Below, piece by piece: positions 35,970-44,602 of a DNA stretch of 64,000 nt. Position numbers and translations under genes: made by a program. Below the pieces are notes generated by a model, which was given only the letters and a program-made list of their open reading frames with translations, was not told where the DNA came from and searched no databases. This DNA is from Flexivirga endophytica (GTDB taxonomy: Bacteria; Actinomycetota; Actinomycetes; Actinomycetales; Dermatophilaceae), in the NCBI RefSeq assembly GCF_014640635.1, contig NZ_BMHI01000003.1, positions 372,001-436,000 of the forward strand, read 5' to 3'. Every line of letters begins with the position of its first letter. Within the stretch, counting starts at the first letter, position 1.

Positions 35970-36197
35970 ATGGAACAAATCCTGATCCGCAATCTTCCCG
36001 CAGGGACGAAGGCGGCGCTTCGCGCACGTGCCAAGCAGCGTCACCGGTCGCTCGAGGCGGAGGCGCGTGACGTACTCACCAGGGCGCTGGAGGGCGAGCC
36101 CATCACCATCGTTGACCTCCTGGGCACCGACGAAGGTGCCGATATCGAGTTCGAACCCGAACGGCTGGGCCTGACGACTCGCTCAGCGCAACTGTGA
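35970..36197 (+). CDS. vapB: VapB/FitA-like antitoxin
   Basis: 75-residue antitoxin. The N-terminal ribbon-helix-helix ([36 protein letters not shown]) should bind DNA as a dimer; the acidic C-terminus ([16 protein letters not shown]) would wrap and inhibit the toxin. CGGAGG precedes ATG 35970. Its stop overlaps the toxin start by 4 bp (GTGA), the usual translational coupling. Two gatatcg repeats upstream are candidate operator half-sites for the VapBC complex. Confidence 0.92.
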   Translation: MEQILIRNLPAGTKAALRARAKQRHRSLEAEARDVLTRALEGEPITIVDLLGTDEGADIEFEPERLGLTTRSAQL

Positions 36198-36604
36198 AGT
36201 ACCTCTTGGACACCAATGTCGTGTCCGCGCTCCGGGTCCGAGGGCGCAACCTGTCGGTCGAGGTGTGGGCGTCGTCGGTTCCCGTCGGTGACCAGTTCGT
36301 CTCGGCATTCACCATCGCGGAGATCGAGCGGGGCGTGATTGCCAAAGAGCGATCCGCCACCGGGCAAGGTGCTGTCCTGCGTCGCTGGTTCGACGAGAAC
36401 GTGCTGCCCACGTTCGCCGACCGAGTGCTGCCATTCGACCTTCCGGCGGCCCGGGTCCTCGCCGCCTATCGGGTTCCAGAGCACGCACCGCTTGACGACG
36501 CCCTGATCGCCGCCGTCGCCGAGTCCGCGCAGATGACCGTCGTGACCCGGAACACCAAACACTTCGAACCCCTCGGTGTGCCTTGCCTCGACCCGTGGGT
36601 ATGA
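36194..36604 (+). CDS. vapC: VapC-like PIN-domain toxin (ribonuclease)
   Basis: 136-residue PIN-domain protein, predicted Mg-dependent endoribonuclease. The acidic catalytic residues are D6 ([10 protein letters not shown]), E43 (TIAEIERGV) and D101/D102 ([10 protein letters not shown]), with the TRNTKHF strand that supplies the last active-site position in this family. All are intact, so it should be active. It starts with GTG within the antitoxin stop codon. It and vapB sit between the cobT-like gene and pta, splitting the taurine island. Confidence 0.93.
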   Translation: MKYLLDTNVVSALRVRGRNLSVEVWASSVPVGDQFVSAFTIAEIERGVIAKERSATGQGAVLRRWFDENVLPTFADRVLPFDLPAARVLAAYRVPEHAPLDDALIAAVAESAQMTVVTRNTKHFEPLGVPCLDPWV

Positions 36605-36640
36605 CGTTCAGCGACTGACCGATCACCCGAGCTGTCCCGG

Positions 36641-37627
36641 TCAGCCGACGACGGCCGTCCGATCCGCGCCGGCCGCTTGGAGCGCGCTGATCAGCGACAC
36701 GTTGACGACGTCCTGTGTCGAGCAACCTCGCGACAGGTCATTCATGGGGGCGCGCAGACCTTGCAGGATCGGCCCGTATGCCGATGCGTTGCCGATGCGT
36801 TCGGCGATCTTGTAGCCGATGTTCCCGGCTGCCAGGTTCGGGAAGACGAAGACATTCCCTTCGCCGGCGACTGTGGAGTCCGGCGCCTTGCTGGCGGCGA
36901 CCGACGGGATGAAGGCCGCGTCGAACTGCAGCTCACCGTCGATGCGCAATGACGGATCTCGTTGCAGCGCAAGAGCTGTCGCCTCCCGCACCAGCCGCAC
37001 TGTCGGGTGATCAGCACTACCCCCGGTGCTGAAGGAGAGCATCGCGACCACCGGTTCGCGGTCGGCGAGGGCGCCGAAAGTGCGAGCTGTGCTGAGGGCG
37101 ATGTCGGCGAGCCCCTCCGAGTCCGGCTCCGGCACCACTGCGCAGTCCGCGAAGGCGACCGGCACTCCGGTGCCGAGCTCGAGCAGGAAGCAACTGGACA
37201 GCAGCGCGGTGCCGGGCGCCAGACCGATACCGCGCAGCGCCGCCCGGATGACGTCTCCGGACGGACTCACCGCGCCCGCGACCGCTGCGTCGGCCTCGCC
37301 CGAACCCACCGAACAGGCCGCCACCAGCAGCGGATCCGCGCCGGCCTCCTGACGCTTTTCGGCCGACCACTCCTTGCGCGCTGCGAGTGTGTCCAGCCGC
37401 GTGGCGACCGTGGCCGTGTGCAGCTCGTGGACCGAGCGACACTCGACCTCGCGGGACAGGTCAGCTCGCCAGCGCCCGACCAGGATCGGCCGCACTCCGA
37501 GGTCGGTGAGTTGCGAGGCAGCTTGCCGCACTCGTTGGTCCTCGCCCTCGGTGAGCACGACAGCGGTGGGTGCAGCGCGCTGATCAATCAGGCGCTGCAC
37601 CCATCCGCTCGAGAGCGGCTCGGTCAT
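36641..37627 (-). CDS. pta: Phosphate acetyltransferase
   Basis: 328-residue phosphotransacetylase of the short form (without the N-terminal DRTGG/BioD-like regions), converting acetyl phosphate and CoA to acetyl-CoA and phosphate. The C-terminal signature PSVAASKAPDSTVAGEGNVFVFPNLAAGNIGYKIAERIG and VVAMLSFSTGGSADHPTVRLVREAT are characteristic. It overlaps ald by 4 bp and is the last gene of tpa-ald-pta. In this setting it takes the acetyl phosphate released by Xsc into central metabolism; it is not paired with an acetate kinase gene. Confidence 0.94.
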   Translation of the reverse strand: MTEPLSSGWVQRLIDQRAAPTAVVLTEGEDQRVRQAASQLTDLGVRPILVGRWRADLSREVECRSVHELHTATVATRLDTLAARKEWSAEKRQEAGADPLLVAACSVGSGEADAAVAGAVSPSGDVIRAALRGIGLAPGTALLSSCFLLELGTGVPVAFADCAVVPEPDSEGLADIALSTARTFGALADREPVVAMLSFSTGGSADHPTVRLVREATALALQRDPSLRIDGELQFDAAFIPSVAASKAPDSTVAGEGNVFVFPNLAAGNIGYKIAERIGNASAYGPILQGLRAPMNDLSRGCSTQDVVNVSLISALQAAGADRTAVVG

Positions 37628-38742
37628 CGGCCGAGAACCTCGTCGATCGGAGTGCAGTCGAGGCCGTGCGCGGTGGCGACCGGCTCACTGGTGATGTGCC
37701 CCTCGAAGGTGTTTAGGCCGCCGGCCAGAGCGGCGTCGTCGCGCAGTGCCTGCTGCCAGCCCTTGTCGGCCAGTGCGACGGCATACGGCAACGTCACGTT
37801 GGTCAGGGCGTAGGTGGACGTGTTCGCAACGGCCCCAGGCATGTTCGCGACGCAGTAGAAGATCGAGTTGTGCACCGTGAAGGTCGGCTCCGCGTGGGTC
37901 GTCGGACGCGAGTCCTCGAAGCAGCCGCCCTGGTCGATCGCGATGTCGACCAGGACACTCCCCGGCTGCATCCGGCTGACCATGTCGTTGGTGACCAGCT
38001 TGGGCGCCTTCGCCCCGGCGACGAGGACCGCACCGATGACGAGGTCGGCGTCGGTGACCGCCTTCTCGATCTCGTAGGCGTTGGCGACAACGGTTTTGAC
38101 CCGGCCGTCATACCGGCGGTCGAGCGCACGCAGCTTGTCGACGTTGGTGTCGAAGACCGTCACGTCCGCCCACATGCCCACGACCATCGCGATTGCGTTC
38201 ATCCCGGAGACACCGGCACCGAGGACGACGACCTTGGCCGGCCGCACGCCCGAGACGCCGCCGAGCAGAACACCGCGGCCGCCCTGCGCCTTCATCAGGT
38301 GGTGTGCGCCCTCCTGCGGGGCGAGGCAGCCTGCCACCTCGCTCATCGGGTAGAGCAGCGGGAGTGCGCCGTTCGACAATTGGACTGTCTCGTAGGCGAT
38401 CCCGGTGGCGCCGGAGGACAGCAGCGCGTCGGTGCACGGGCCGGACGCCGCCAGGTGCAGGTAGGTGAAGAGAGTGAGGTCCTTGCGGAGGAAGCCGTAT
38501 TCGGACTCGATGGGCTCCTTGACCTTCAGCACCATCTCCGCGACCGCCCAGGTCTCCTCGGCGGTCGGCGCGATCCGCGCGCCGGCGGCGACGTACTCAG
38601 CGTCGGTGATGGACGAGCCGAGTCCGGCACCCTGCTCGACGAAGACTTCGTGTCCGTGCTGGACGAGTTCGTGGACACCGGAAGGTGTTGCAGCAACGCG
38701 GTATTCGTGGTTCTTGACCTCTGCAGGAACGCTGATGCGCAT
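37624..38742 (-). CDS. ald: Alanine dehydrogenase
   Basis: 372-residue NAD-dependent enzyme converting alanine to pyruvate and ammonium. Family motifs are MRISVPAEVKNHEYRVAATPSGV, the substrate-binding Lys/His in KVKEPIESEYGFLRKDLTLFTYLHLAA, the nucleotide-binding VVVLGAGVSGMNAIAMVVGMWADVTVFD, and PGAVANTSTYALTNVTLPYAVALAD. In taurine catabolism it regenerates the pyruvate consumed by the Tpa transaminase and releases the amino group as ammonium. It lies 26 bp downstream of tpa and overlaps pta by 4 bp. Confidence 0.96.
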   Translation of the reverse strand: MRISVPAEVKNHEYRVAATPSGVHELVQHGHEVFVEQGAGLGSSITDAEYVAAGARIAPTAEETWAVAEMVLKVKEPIESEYGFLRKDLTLFTYLHLAASGPCTDALLSSGATGIAYETVQLSNGALPLLYPMSEVAGCLAPQEGAHHLMKAQGGRGVLLGGVSGVRPAKVVVLGAGVSGMNAIAMVVGMWADVTVFDTNVDKLRALDRRYDGRVKTVVANAYEIEKAVTDADLVIGAVLVAGAKAPKLVTNDMVSRMQPGSVLVDIAIDQGGCFEDSRPTTHAEPTFTVHNSIFYCVANMPGAVANTSTYALTNVTLPYAVALADKGWQQALRDDAALAGGLNTFEGHITSEPVATAHGLDCTPIDEVLGR

Positions 38743-38768
38743 GGGTTGTCTCGCTTTCGTATGGCGGG

Positions 38769-40133
38769 TCAGGGACGGATGTAGTCGTCGGTCGCAGTGA
38801 GCACCGCGTCGACACAGCGGAAGAGGTCGTCGAGGACCTCGCGGTCGGCGATCAGCGGCGGCGAGAGCATCAGCATCGTCGCGCCGCGGTCGTCGGGACG
38901 GGTGATGAGCCCGACGTCACGCATCGCCTTCGGCATGACCTCGCGCACCAGCGCGCCGCCCTCCTCGGCGGTGAGCTCCCGGCCGCTCCCGCTGTCGCCG
39001 GTCAGCTCGAGTGCGTAGAAGTAGCCGGTGCCACGCCATTCGCCGAGTGTCGGGTGGGCATCGACGAGACGGTCCAGCTCCTGCTGGAAGTAGGGCTCGT
39101 TGGCGCGGACGTTCTCCAGCACCTGCTCCTCGGCCAGCGCCCCGAGGTTGGTCAGCGCGACCGCGGTAGACACCGGGTGGCCGCCCCAGGTCGCGCCGTG
39201 GGTGAACATCCCGGCGCTCGGGGACTCCAGCAGCGCTGCGGCGAGCGGCTGCCGGATGAGCACCCCGCCGAGCGGGGCGTAGCCGGAGGTCGAACCCTTG
39301 GCGAAGGTGATCAGGTCGGGGACGACGTCATACTTGGCGGACCCGAACCACTCACCGAGCCGGCCGTAGGCGCAGATGACCTCGTCGGCGACCAGCAGGA
39401 TGCCGTAGCGGTCGGCGATCGCGCGCAGCTCCGGCCAGTAGCCCTCCGGCGGCACGAGCGCGCCACGCGAGTTCTGCACGGGCTCAGCGAAGATCGCCGC
39501 GATGGTCTGCGGGCCCTCCTCCTCGATGATGTCGACCAGTGCCTGCAGCGACGGCAGGTCGGCCGCGGTGCCGCCCTCGGGTACGTGCTCACCGAGGGTG
39601 TTCGGGAAGTGCCGGACCCCCGGCATCAGCGGCCCGAACGGCTCCTTGTACTTCGGAATGGCGGTCACGGCGAGTGCACCCAGCGTGGTGCCGTGGTAGG
39701 CCATGTCGCGAGAGAGGATCTTGGTGCGCTCCGGCTGGCCCTGACTGCGCCAGTACTGCCGCGCGAACTTCACTGCAGACTCGACGGCCTCGGAGCCGGA
39801 GTTGACGAAGAACACCGTGTCCAGGTCGCCGGGCGCCCGGCGGGCGATCGTCGCGGCCGCGTCGGCAGCCATCGGGTGCGCCGCCGACCAGTTGGTCCAG
39901 TAGGCGAGCTTCTCCATCTGCTTGGCGGCGGCGGCCGGTATGTCGCTACGCCCGTGACCGATGTTGACGCAGAACAGGCCGGCGAGTCCGTCCAGGAAGC
40001 GGCGCCCGGTGTCGTCATACAGATAACAGCCCTCGCCGCGCTCGATGATCGGCAGGCCCTGGTCCTTCCATGCCTGCCCACGGGTGAAGTGCGGGAACAA
40101 GTGGCGCTGGGCGAGTGCGCGGGTGTCAGACAT
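38769..40133 (-). CDS. tpa: Taurine-pyruvate aminotransferase
   Basis: 454-residue class III PLP aminotransferase. The cofactor Lys is K279 (LITFAKGSTSGYAPLGG); the PLP-binding Asp lies in LLVADEVICAYGRLG; NSGSEAVESAVKFARQYW and RDMAYHGTTLGALAVTAIP are fold signatures. On its own the family is broad, but the operon with ald and pta, the xsc gene nearby and the divergent TauR-type regulator make taurine-pyruvate aminotransferase (taurine + pyruvate to sulfoacetaldehyde + alanine) the best call. ATG 40133 has a Shine-Dalgarno-like GGGAGG upstream. A beta-alanine-pyruvate transaminase is the main alternative. Confidence 0.88.
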   Translation of the reverse strand: MSDTRALAQRHLFPHFTRGQAWKDQGLPIIERGEGCYLYDDTGRRFLDGLAGLFCVNIGHGRSDIPAAAAKQMEKLAYWTNWSAAHPMAADAAATIARRAPGDLDTVFFVNSGSEAVESAVKFARQYWRSQGQPERTKILSRDMAYHGTTLGALAVTAIPKYKEPFGPLMPGVRHFPNTLGEHVPEGGTAADLPSLQALVDIIEEEGPQTIAAIFAEPVQNSRGALVPPEGYWPELRAIADRYGILLVADEVICAYGRLGEWFGSAKYDVVPDLITFAKGSTSGYAPLGGVLIRQPLAAALLESPSAGMFTHGATWGGHPVSTAVALTNLGALAEEQVLENVRANEPYFQQELDRLVDAHPTLGEWRGTGYFYALELTGDSGSGRELTAEEGGALVREVMPKAMRDVGLITRPDDRGATMLMLSPPLIADREVLDDLFRCVDAVLTATDDYIRP

Positions 40134-40187
40134 GAGGGCCTCCCAAGGACGCGGTAGGTGATTGCACCAACCACGATGGGACAGCCG

Positions 40188-40209
40188 ACTGGGCCTTAGA
40201 AGGTCCAGT
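40188..40209. promoter_or_regulatory. Putative TauR operator between tpa and tauR
   Basis: A 22-bp dyad: actgggccttag faces aaggtccagt, with 11-bp arms and one mismatch (ACTGGrCCTT). Half-sites resemble the CTGGACYTAA repeat described for TauR of Rhodobacter capsulatus. It lies 55-76 bp before the tpa start and 118-139 bp before the tauR start, suited to control of both. Confidence 0.6.
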
Positions 40210-40326
40210 GGAGTGGTGATTGATGGGCCCAGATCGTGACAATGATTTGGATCGATTCGACCCACGGGCAGCTGCCTTGTTGGTTTGATTGATTGATGCC
40301 GCGCGACGACGCAAGGAGATGAGACG

Positions 40327-41787
40327 TTGGCGCTGACCCTGCTCCAGCTCGACCGCGACAGCGCCGAGCCCCTTTATCGACAGGTTCGTCGCGCTCTCGA
40401 AAATGCGGTCACCACAGGGCTTTTCGACGCAGATGAAGCGCTGCCGAGTTCGCGCGCCCTCGCGACGGAGCTCGGAGTGTCGCGCAACACGATCAAGCTT
40501 GCCTATGAGGAGCTGATCGCCGCAGGGATCGTCGTCAGTCGGGTCCGCAAGGGTCTGTTCGTCAATCCCGAGGTGCAGTCGGCACTGGCGGCAGGTGCGC
40601 ACCGTGCCTCGGGGATCGACTGGCCACGGCGAACGAGGACATTCGCCGACGCCGATCTGCCGCACATCGAGAAGGTCGCCGACTGGGCGTCGTACCCCTA
40701 CCCCTTCCTCGCCGGCCAGACCGATGTGCGCAGCTTCCCGGTCCGTGCCTGGCAGCGGGCGTTGCGGGAATCGCTCTACCACCCGCACGTCTTCCCGTCC
40801 CTGCAGGACAGTCTCGGCGTCGACGACCCGATGCTGGTCGACGCGATCCGCCGTCAGCTGCTGCCCACCCGAGGTATCGAGGCGGACACCGACGAGATCC
40901 TCATCACTGTCGGGTCGCAGCACGGCCTCGACCTGCTCGGGCGAGTGCTGCTCGGCGGCAAAAGCGTTGTGGCAATGGAAGATCCGGGATATCTGGATGC
41001 CCGGCACATCTTCACCCGCACCGGCGCGACGCTGCGGCCAATGGCCGTCGACGCGGACGGGGCGATCCCACCGGAGGACTTCCGCGGCATCGACCTGCTC
41101 TACGTCACACCCAGCCATCAGGCTCCGACCAACGTGACGCTTTCGATGGAGCGCCGGCTGCGTTTCGTGCAGCGCGCCGGGCATGCGCGCAGCGTGCTCG
41201 TCGAGGACGACTACGACTCCGAGTTCCGTTATCGGGGCCAGCCCAGCCCGGCACTGAAGGCGCTCGACCCGACCGGGGACGTCGTCTATCTCGGCACCTT
41301 CTCGAAGTTCCTGTCCCCTGGGCTGCGACTCGGCTACCTGGTCGCCCACCGGGATCTCGTGCGTGAACTCGCCGAGGTGAGACGCTATGAACTGCGCCAT
41401 CCCCCAGGGCAGTTGCAGCGCGCGATGGCGTTGTTCATCACCAGCGGCGACTACCACCGGGCGCTGCGACGCCACCGCGAACGCCTGCAGCAACGCTGGA
41501 GCACCATCACCGAAGCAGTGGGCCGCGAGCTGCCCTTCGAGACCGGGCCGTTCCCTCCGGGCGGGGTCAGCCTGTGGCTGTCCGGCCCGGAGGGGTTCGA
41601 CGCTGCGGAGCTGACGGTCCGGGCCCGCGAAGCGGGAGTGCTCGTCGAACGCGGCGACGTCTACTTCCAGACCTCGGATGCGTTGGCGCGCAGGCACTTC
41701 CGACTCGGCTACGGCGCCATACCAACCCGGGCCATCACACCCGGAGTGCACGCCCTCGCGGCTGTCTGTCAAGACTTGAGCCACTGA
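40327..41787 (+). CDS. tauR: MocR-type (GntR/aminotransferase fusion) regulator, probable TauR
   Basis: 486-residue protein with an N-terminal GntR winged helix (PLYRQVRRALENAVTTGLFDADEALPSSRALATELGVSRNTIKLAYEELIAAGIVVSRV). A fold-type I aminotransferase domain follows, binding PLP through the Lys in YLGTFSKFLSPGLRLGYLVA. TauR activators of this architecture sense taurine-PLP adducts and switch on tpa/xsc genes; the position divergent from tpa supports that call. The start codon is TTG 40327, fixed by an excellent AAGGAGAT six bases upstream. GabR or another MocR regulator is the alternative. Confidence 0.88.
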   Translation: MALTLLQLDRDSAEPLYRQVRRALENAVTTGLFDADEALPSSRALATELGVSRNTIKLAYEELIAAGIVVSRVRKGLFVNPEVQSALAAGAHRASGIDWPRRTRTFADADLPHIEKVADWASYPYPFLAGQTDVRSFPVRAWQRALRESLYHPHVFPSLQDSLGVDDPMLVDAIRRQLLPTRGIEADTDEILITVGSQHGLDLLGRVLLGGKSVVAMEDPGYLDARHIFTRTGATLRPMAVDADGAIPPEDFRGIDLLYVTPSHQAPTNVTLSMERRLRFVQRAGHARSVLVEDDYDSEFRYRGQPSPALKALDPTGDVVYLGTFSKFLSPGLRLGYLVAHRDLVRELAEVRRYELRHPPGQLQRAMALFITSGDYHRALRRHRERLQQRWSTITEAVGRELPFETGPFPPGGVSLWLSGPEGFDAAELTVRAREAGVLVERGDVYFQTSDALARRHFRLGYGAIPTRAITPGVHALAAVCQDLSH

Positions 41788-41793
41788 GCCGCG

Positions 41794-43155
41794 TCATACG
41801 ACGGAAGCGGTCTTGGTCGCCGTTCTGCCGCTTGCCCGCCGGGGTACCGGCGTCGATCGGATGCACAGGGCGCACACGGCGGAAACCACTCCGGTGACCA
41901 CGAAATAGCCGATCAACAGGCTTGTCCCGCCATCGGCGCGGTCGAGCAGCCACGTCAGGATCATCGGTGTGAGACCTGAGGCGAAGATGCCCGACACCTG
42001 GTAGACCGCGGAGATGCCGGTGTAACGGACGTGCACCGGGAAGAGCGTTGCGAAGAACGCGCCCTCGGGGCCGTACATGAGCGGGTACAGGACCCCGAGC
42101 GCCAGCACGATGCCGAACCCGAAGACGAGGGCGTTGCCGGTGTGCAGCATCGGAAAGACCACGATCGGCGCGATGGCCGCGAGCACCGCTCCCACTGCAT
42201 AGGTTTCGCGCATACCGACCCGGTCGGCGAGCATCCCGCTGACCGGGATGAGGAACAGCAGCACGACAGCGCCCGCCATCACGCCGAGGAGTGCCGACTG
42301 GCGTTCCATGCCCAGGGTGTCGGTCGCGTAAGTGATCGAGAAGACCGCCCATGCGTTGAAGGCGACACCCTCGACCCAGCGAGCACCCATACCCAGCCAC
42401 AGGTTTCGCCTGCTGATCGGATCAGACAGCAACTCTTTGGCGGGCACCTTCGCCTTGCCCTCGCTCTGCTCGAGGTCGCGGAAGGCAGGTGTCTCCATGA
42501 CCTTGAGCCGCACGATCATCCCCACTAGGACGAGCAGCAGGCTCAGCCAGAAGGTGATCCGCCAGCCCCACGAGGTGAATGCACCGTCGCTCATGACGGC
42601 ACCGGCGAGGGCGAAGACGCCCGTGCCGAGCACGAGGCCGACGGCGAGGCCGGCTTGTGGCGTCGAGCCGTAGAGCGCCTTCTTGCCGGACGGCGCGTAT
42701 TCGACCGACATCAGGACGGCGCCGCCCCACTCGCCGCCGACCGCGACCCCCTGCAGCAGGCGCAGGACGATCAGCATGGCGGGGGCGAGGATGCCAACCT
42801 GGTCGTATGTCGGCAGACACCCGATCAGGAAGGTCGCGACGCCCATGATCAGCATGGTCATGACCAGGGTCCGTTTGCGGCCCATCTTGTCGCCGATGTG
42901 CCCGAAGACCAGCCCACCGATCGGTCTGGCCACAAACCCCAGCGCGAAGGTCGCGAAGGCGAGCATCGTGCTGACCGCTGGATCGTGCGCGGGGAAGAAC
43001 TGCTTGTTGAAGATGAGCCCCGCGGCGACGCCGTAGAGGAAGAAGTCGTACCACTCCACGGTGGTGCCCATCACGCACGACGCGAGTACCGCCCGGATCT
43101 GCTTCTTGTCCGGGCGCGACGTCGGTGCGTCGATCGCCTCTTGGCTGTTCGACAT
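41794..43155 (-). CDS. MHS-family MFS transporter
   Basis: 453-residue metabolite:H+ symporter-type permease with 12 helices. Signatures are VMGTTVEWYDFFLYGVAAGLIF, motif A GLVFGHIGDKMGRKRTLVMTM, the MHS-specific RLLQGVAVGGEWGGAVLMSVEYAP and RVMETPAFR-like text (RLKVMETPAFRDLEQ). Family members carry 2-oxoglutarate, shikimate, proline/betaine and other carboxylates. It lies 32 bp downstream of the transhydrogenase gene, so it probably imports the substrate of that enzyme (a hydroxy acid such as 4-hydroxybutyrate) or a related carboxylate. Confidence 0.92.
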   Translation of the reverse strand: MSNSQEAIDAPTSRPDKKQIRAVLASCVMGTTVEWYDFFLYGVAAGLIFNKQFFPAHDPAVSTMLAFATFALGFVARPIGGLVFGHIGDKMGRKRTLVMTMLIMGVATFLIGCLPTYDQVGILAPAMLIVLRLLQGVAVGGEWGGAVLMSVEYAPSGKKALYGSTPQAGLAVGLVLGTGVFALAGAVMSDGAFTSWGWRITFWLSLLLVLVGMIVRLKVMETPAFRDLEQSEGKAKVPAKELLSDPISRRNLWLGMGARWVEGVAFNAWAVFSITYATDTLGMERQSALLGVMAGAVVLLFLIPVSGMLADRVGMRETYAVGAVLAAIAPIVVFPMLHTGNALVFGFGIVLALGVLYPLMYGPEGAFFATLFPVHVRYTGISAVYQVSGIFASGLTPMILTWLLDRADGGTSLLIGYFVVTGVVSAVCALCIRSTPVPRRASGRTATKTASVV

Positions 43156-43187
43156 CGGTGACCTCCTAGGTCCCTGGTGCGGTCGTG

Positions 43188-44453
43188 TCAGAGGGCTGCT
43201 CGGAAGATGTCGCCGAGGGCTTCGGCGGTCACGGGCCGCGGAACAACCGACAGCTGTCGGGTCTGCTTGAGCGCTCCGGCCACCAGAGTGTCGACGTCGC
43301 TCTCGTCATACCCGAAGGCACCGAGGGTGCTCGGGATGCCGATGTCACTCATCAACTCGTGCAGCACACCGGCGAGCGCGTCGGCACCGTCGGCACTTGT
43401 GAAGGTGCGGCCGCTGAGCAACTCCGCCGCCCGCAGGTGCCGCTCCGGATCGCCGGGGTAGGTCCATCGGAACACGTGCGGTGCCGTCACCGAAACCGCT
43501 TGACCGTGCGGGACCATCGGCATCTCGGGGTAGCCCGGCGCCTTGTAGCCTTCGACCGCACCGGCGATCGGGTAGGCGTTCGCGTGCGGCAGATGAGTGC
43601 CGGCGTTGCCGAAACCCGTTCCCGCGTATGTCGATGCCAGTGCCATCTGGGTCCGAGCCTGCAGGTCGCGGCCGTTCATGACCGCACGGCGCAGGTTCGC
43701 GCCGACCAGTTTGAGCGCCATCTCGCACCAGACGTCGCTGATCGGGTTCGCGCCGCAGAAGGCGGGTCGCGTCATTGGGTCGTCCGGCGCGGGTTTGGAG
43801 TCGAAGGGCACGCTGGTGTAACTCTCCAGCGCGTGGGACAGCACGTCCATGCCGCTGGCGGCAGTCACTTCCGCTGGCAGCGTCAGAGTCGTGGTCGGGT
43901 CGACGATGGCCAGTTGGGGCCGCAGCGCCGGATGGCTGATCCCGGCCTTGAGGTGCAGGCGCAGCATGTCTATGACACAGATCGTGGTCGACTCCGAACC
44001 CGTGCCGGCCGTGGTCGGGACCGCGATGAGCGGTTTGAGGGCGTTCGTCGGCCGGCGACCGCCGCCGATCGGCGGAGTGACGAAGTCGAGCAGCTCACCG
44101 TCGTGGGTGGTCAGCAGGTTGACCGCCTTGGCGGTGTCGATCGCCGAACCGCCGCCGACCGCGACATACGCGTCGTAGTTACCCTGCCGCGCGAAGTCGA
44201 TGGCCTCGCCGATCGACTCGTCGGTCGGCTCCACTCCCACCTGGTCGTAGACGGTCGTGGCCAGACCGGCCGCGCGCAGCGACTCGGCAACCCGTGCCGG
44301 CACCCCGGACTCGGCGACTCCCGGATCGGTGAGCACCAGCACCGAGCGGGCGCCTCGTGCACCGACTTCCGCGCCGATCTCGGCGAGCGCGCCCACGCCG
44401 AATTTCAGCGGTGGTGCGGCCCAGGTGAAGACGGATTCGTTCTCGGTGGTCAT
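43188..44453 (-). CDS. Iron-containing alcohol dehydrogenase, ADHFE1/hydroxyacid-oxoacid transhydrogenase-like
   Basis: 421-residue group III alcohol dehydrogenase. It follows animal ADHFE1 closely: EPTDESIGEAIDFARQG, DAYVAVGGGSAIDTAKAVNLL, KPLIAVPTTAGTGSESTT, ASGMDVLSHALESYTSVPFD, FCGANPISDVW, ASTYAGTGFGNAGTHLPHANAYPIAG. ADHFE1 transfers a hydride from 4-hydroxybutyrate to 2-oxoglutarate, giving succinate semialdehyde and D-2-hydroxyglutarate, without free NAD. The metal-binding His and Asp positions (GMDVLSHALES, THLPHANAYP, MVPHGQAVS) are intact. It is first in an operon with an MHS permease and diverges from an IclR gene. A sulfoacetaldehyde reductase/isethionate dehydrogenase role is possible given the neighbouring taurine genes but fits the sequence less well. 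Confidence 0.87.
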   Translation of the reverse strand: MTTENESVFTWAAPPLKFGVGALAEIGAEVGARGARSVLVLTDPGVAESGVPARVAESLRAAGLATTVYDQVGVEPTDESIGEAIDFARQGNYDAYVAVGGGSAIDTAKAVNLLTTHDGELLDFVTPPIGGGRRPTNALKPLIAVPTTAGTGSESTTICVIDMLRLHLKAGISHPALRPQLAIVDPTTTLTLPAEVTAASGMDVLSHALESYTSVPFDSKPAPDDPMTRPAFCGANPISDVWCEMALKLVGANLRRAVMNGRDLQARTQMALASTYAGTGFGNAGTHLPHANAYPIAGAVEGYKAPGYPEMPMVPHGQAVSVTAPHVFRWTYPGDPERHLRAAELLSGRTFTSADGADALAGVLHELMSDIGIPSTLGAFGYDESDVDTLVAGALKQTRQLSVVPRPVTAEALGDIFRAAL

Positions 44454-44470
44454 CGATTCTCCTTAATTCA

Positions 44471-44495
44471 TAATGTGGCTTGCTGCGCCACATTA
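44471..44495. promoter_or_regulatory. 25-bp perfect dyad between the transhydrogenase and IclR genes
   Basis: taatgtggc (44471-44479), spacer ttgctgc, gccacatta (44487-44495): perfect 9-bp arms. It begins 18 bp before the transhydrogenase start and lies 108 bp before the divergent iclR start. Size and place fit an IclR-family operator controlling the transhydrogenase-permease operon. Confidence 0.65.
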
Positions 44496-44602
44496 CGGAG
44501 ATGTGATCCAGCGCACAAGGGTTCCGGGCAGATTTCTCGTGCCGGCCGCAGGCCCCGCGCCGCCTCGCCCTCCGCCGAGAACGGACCCGTAGAGTCAGCG
44601 GC

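Noticed and set aside
43188-44453. Iron alcohol dehydrogenase as isethionate dehydrogenase/sulfoacetaldehyde reductase feeding Xsc
   Set aside because: Attractive because of the neighbouring taurine genes, but the sequence follows ADHFE1 over its whole length and it is regulated separately by its own IclR; kept only as an alternative.
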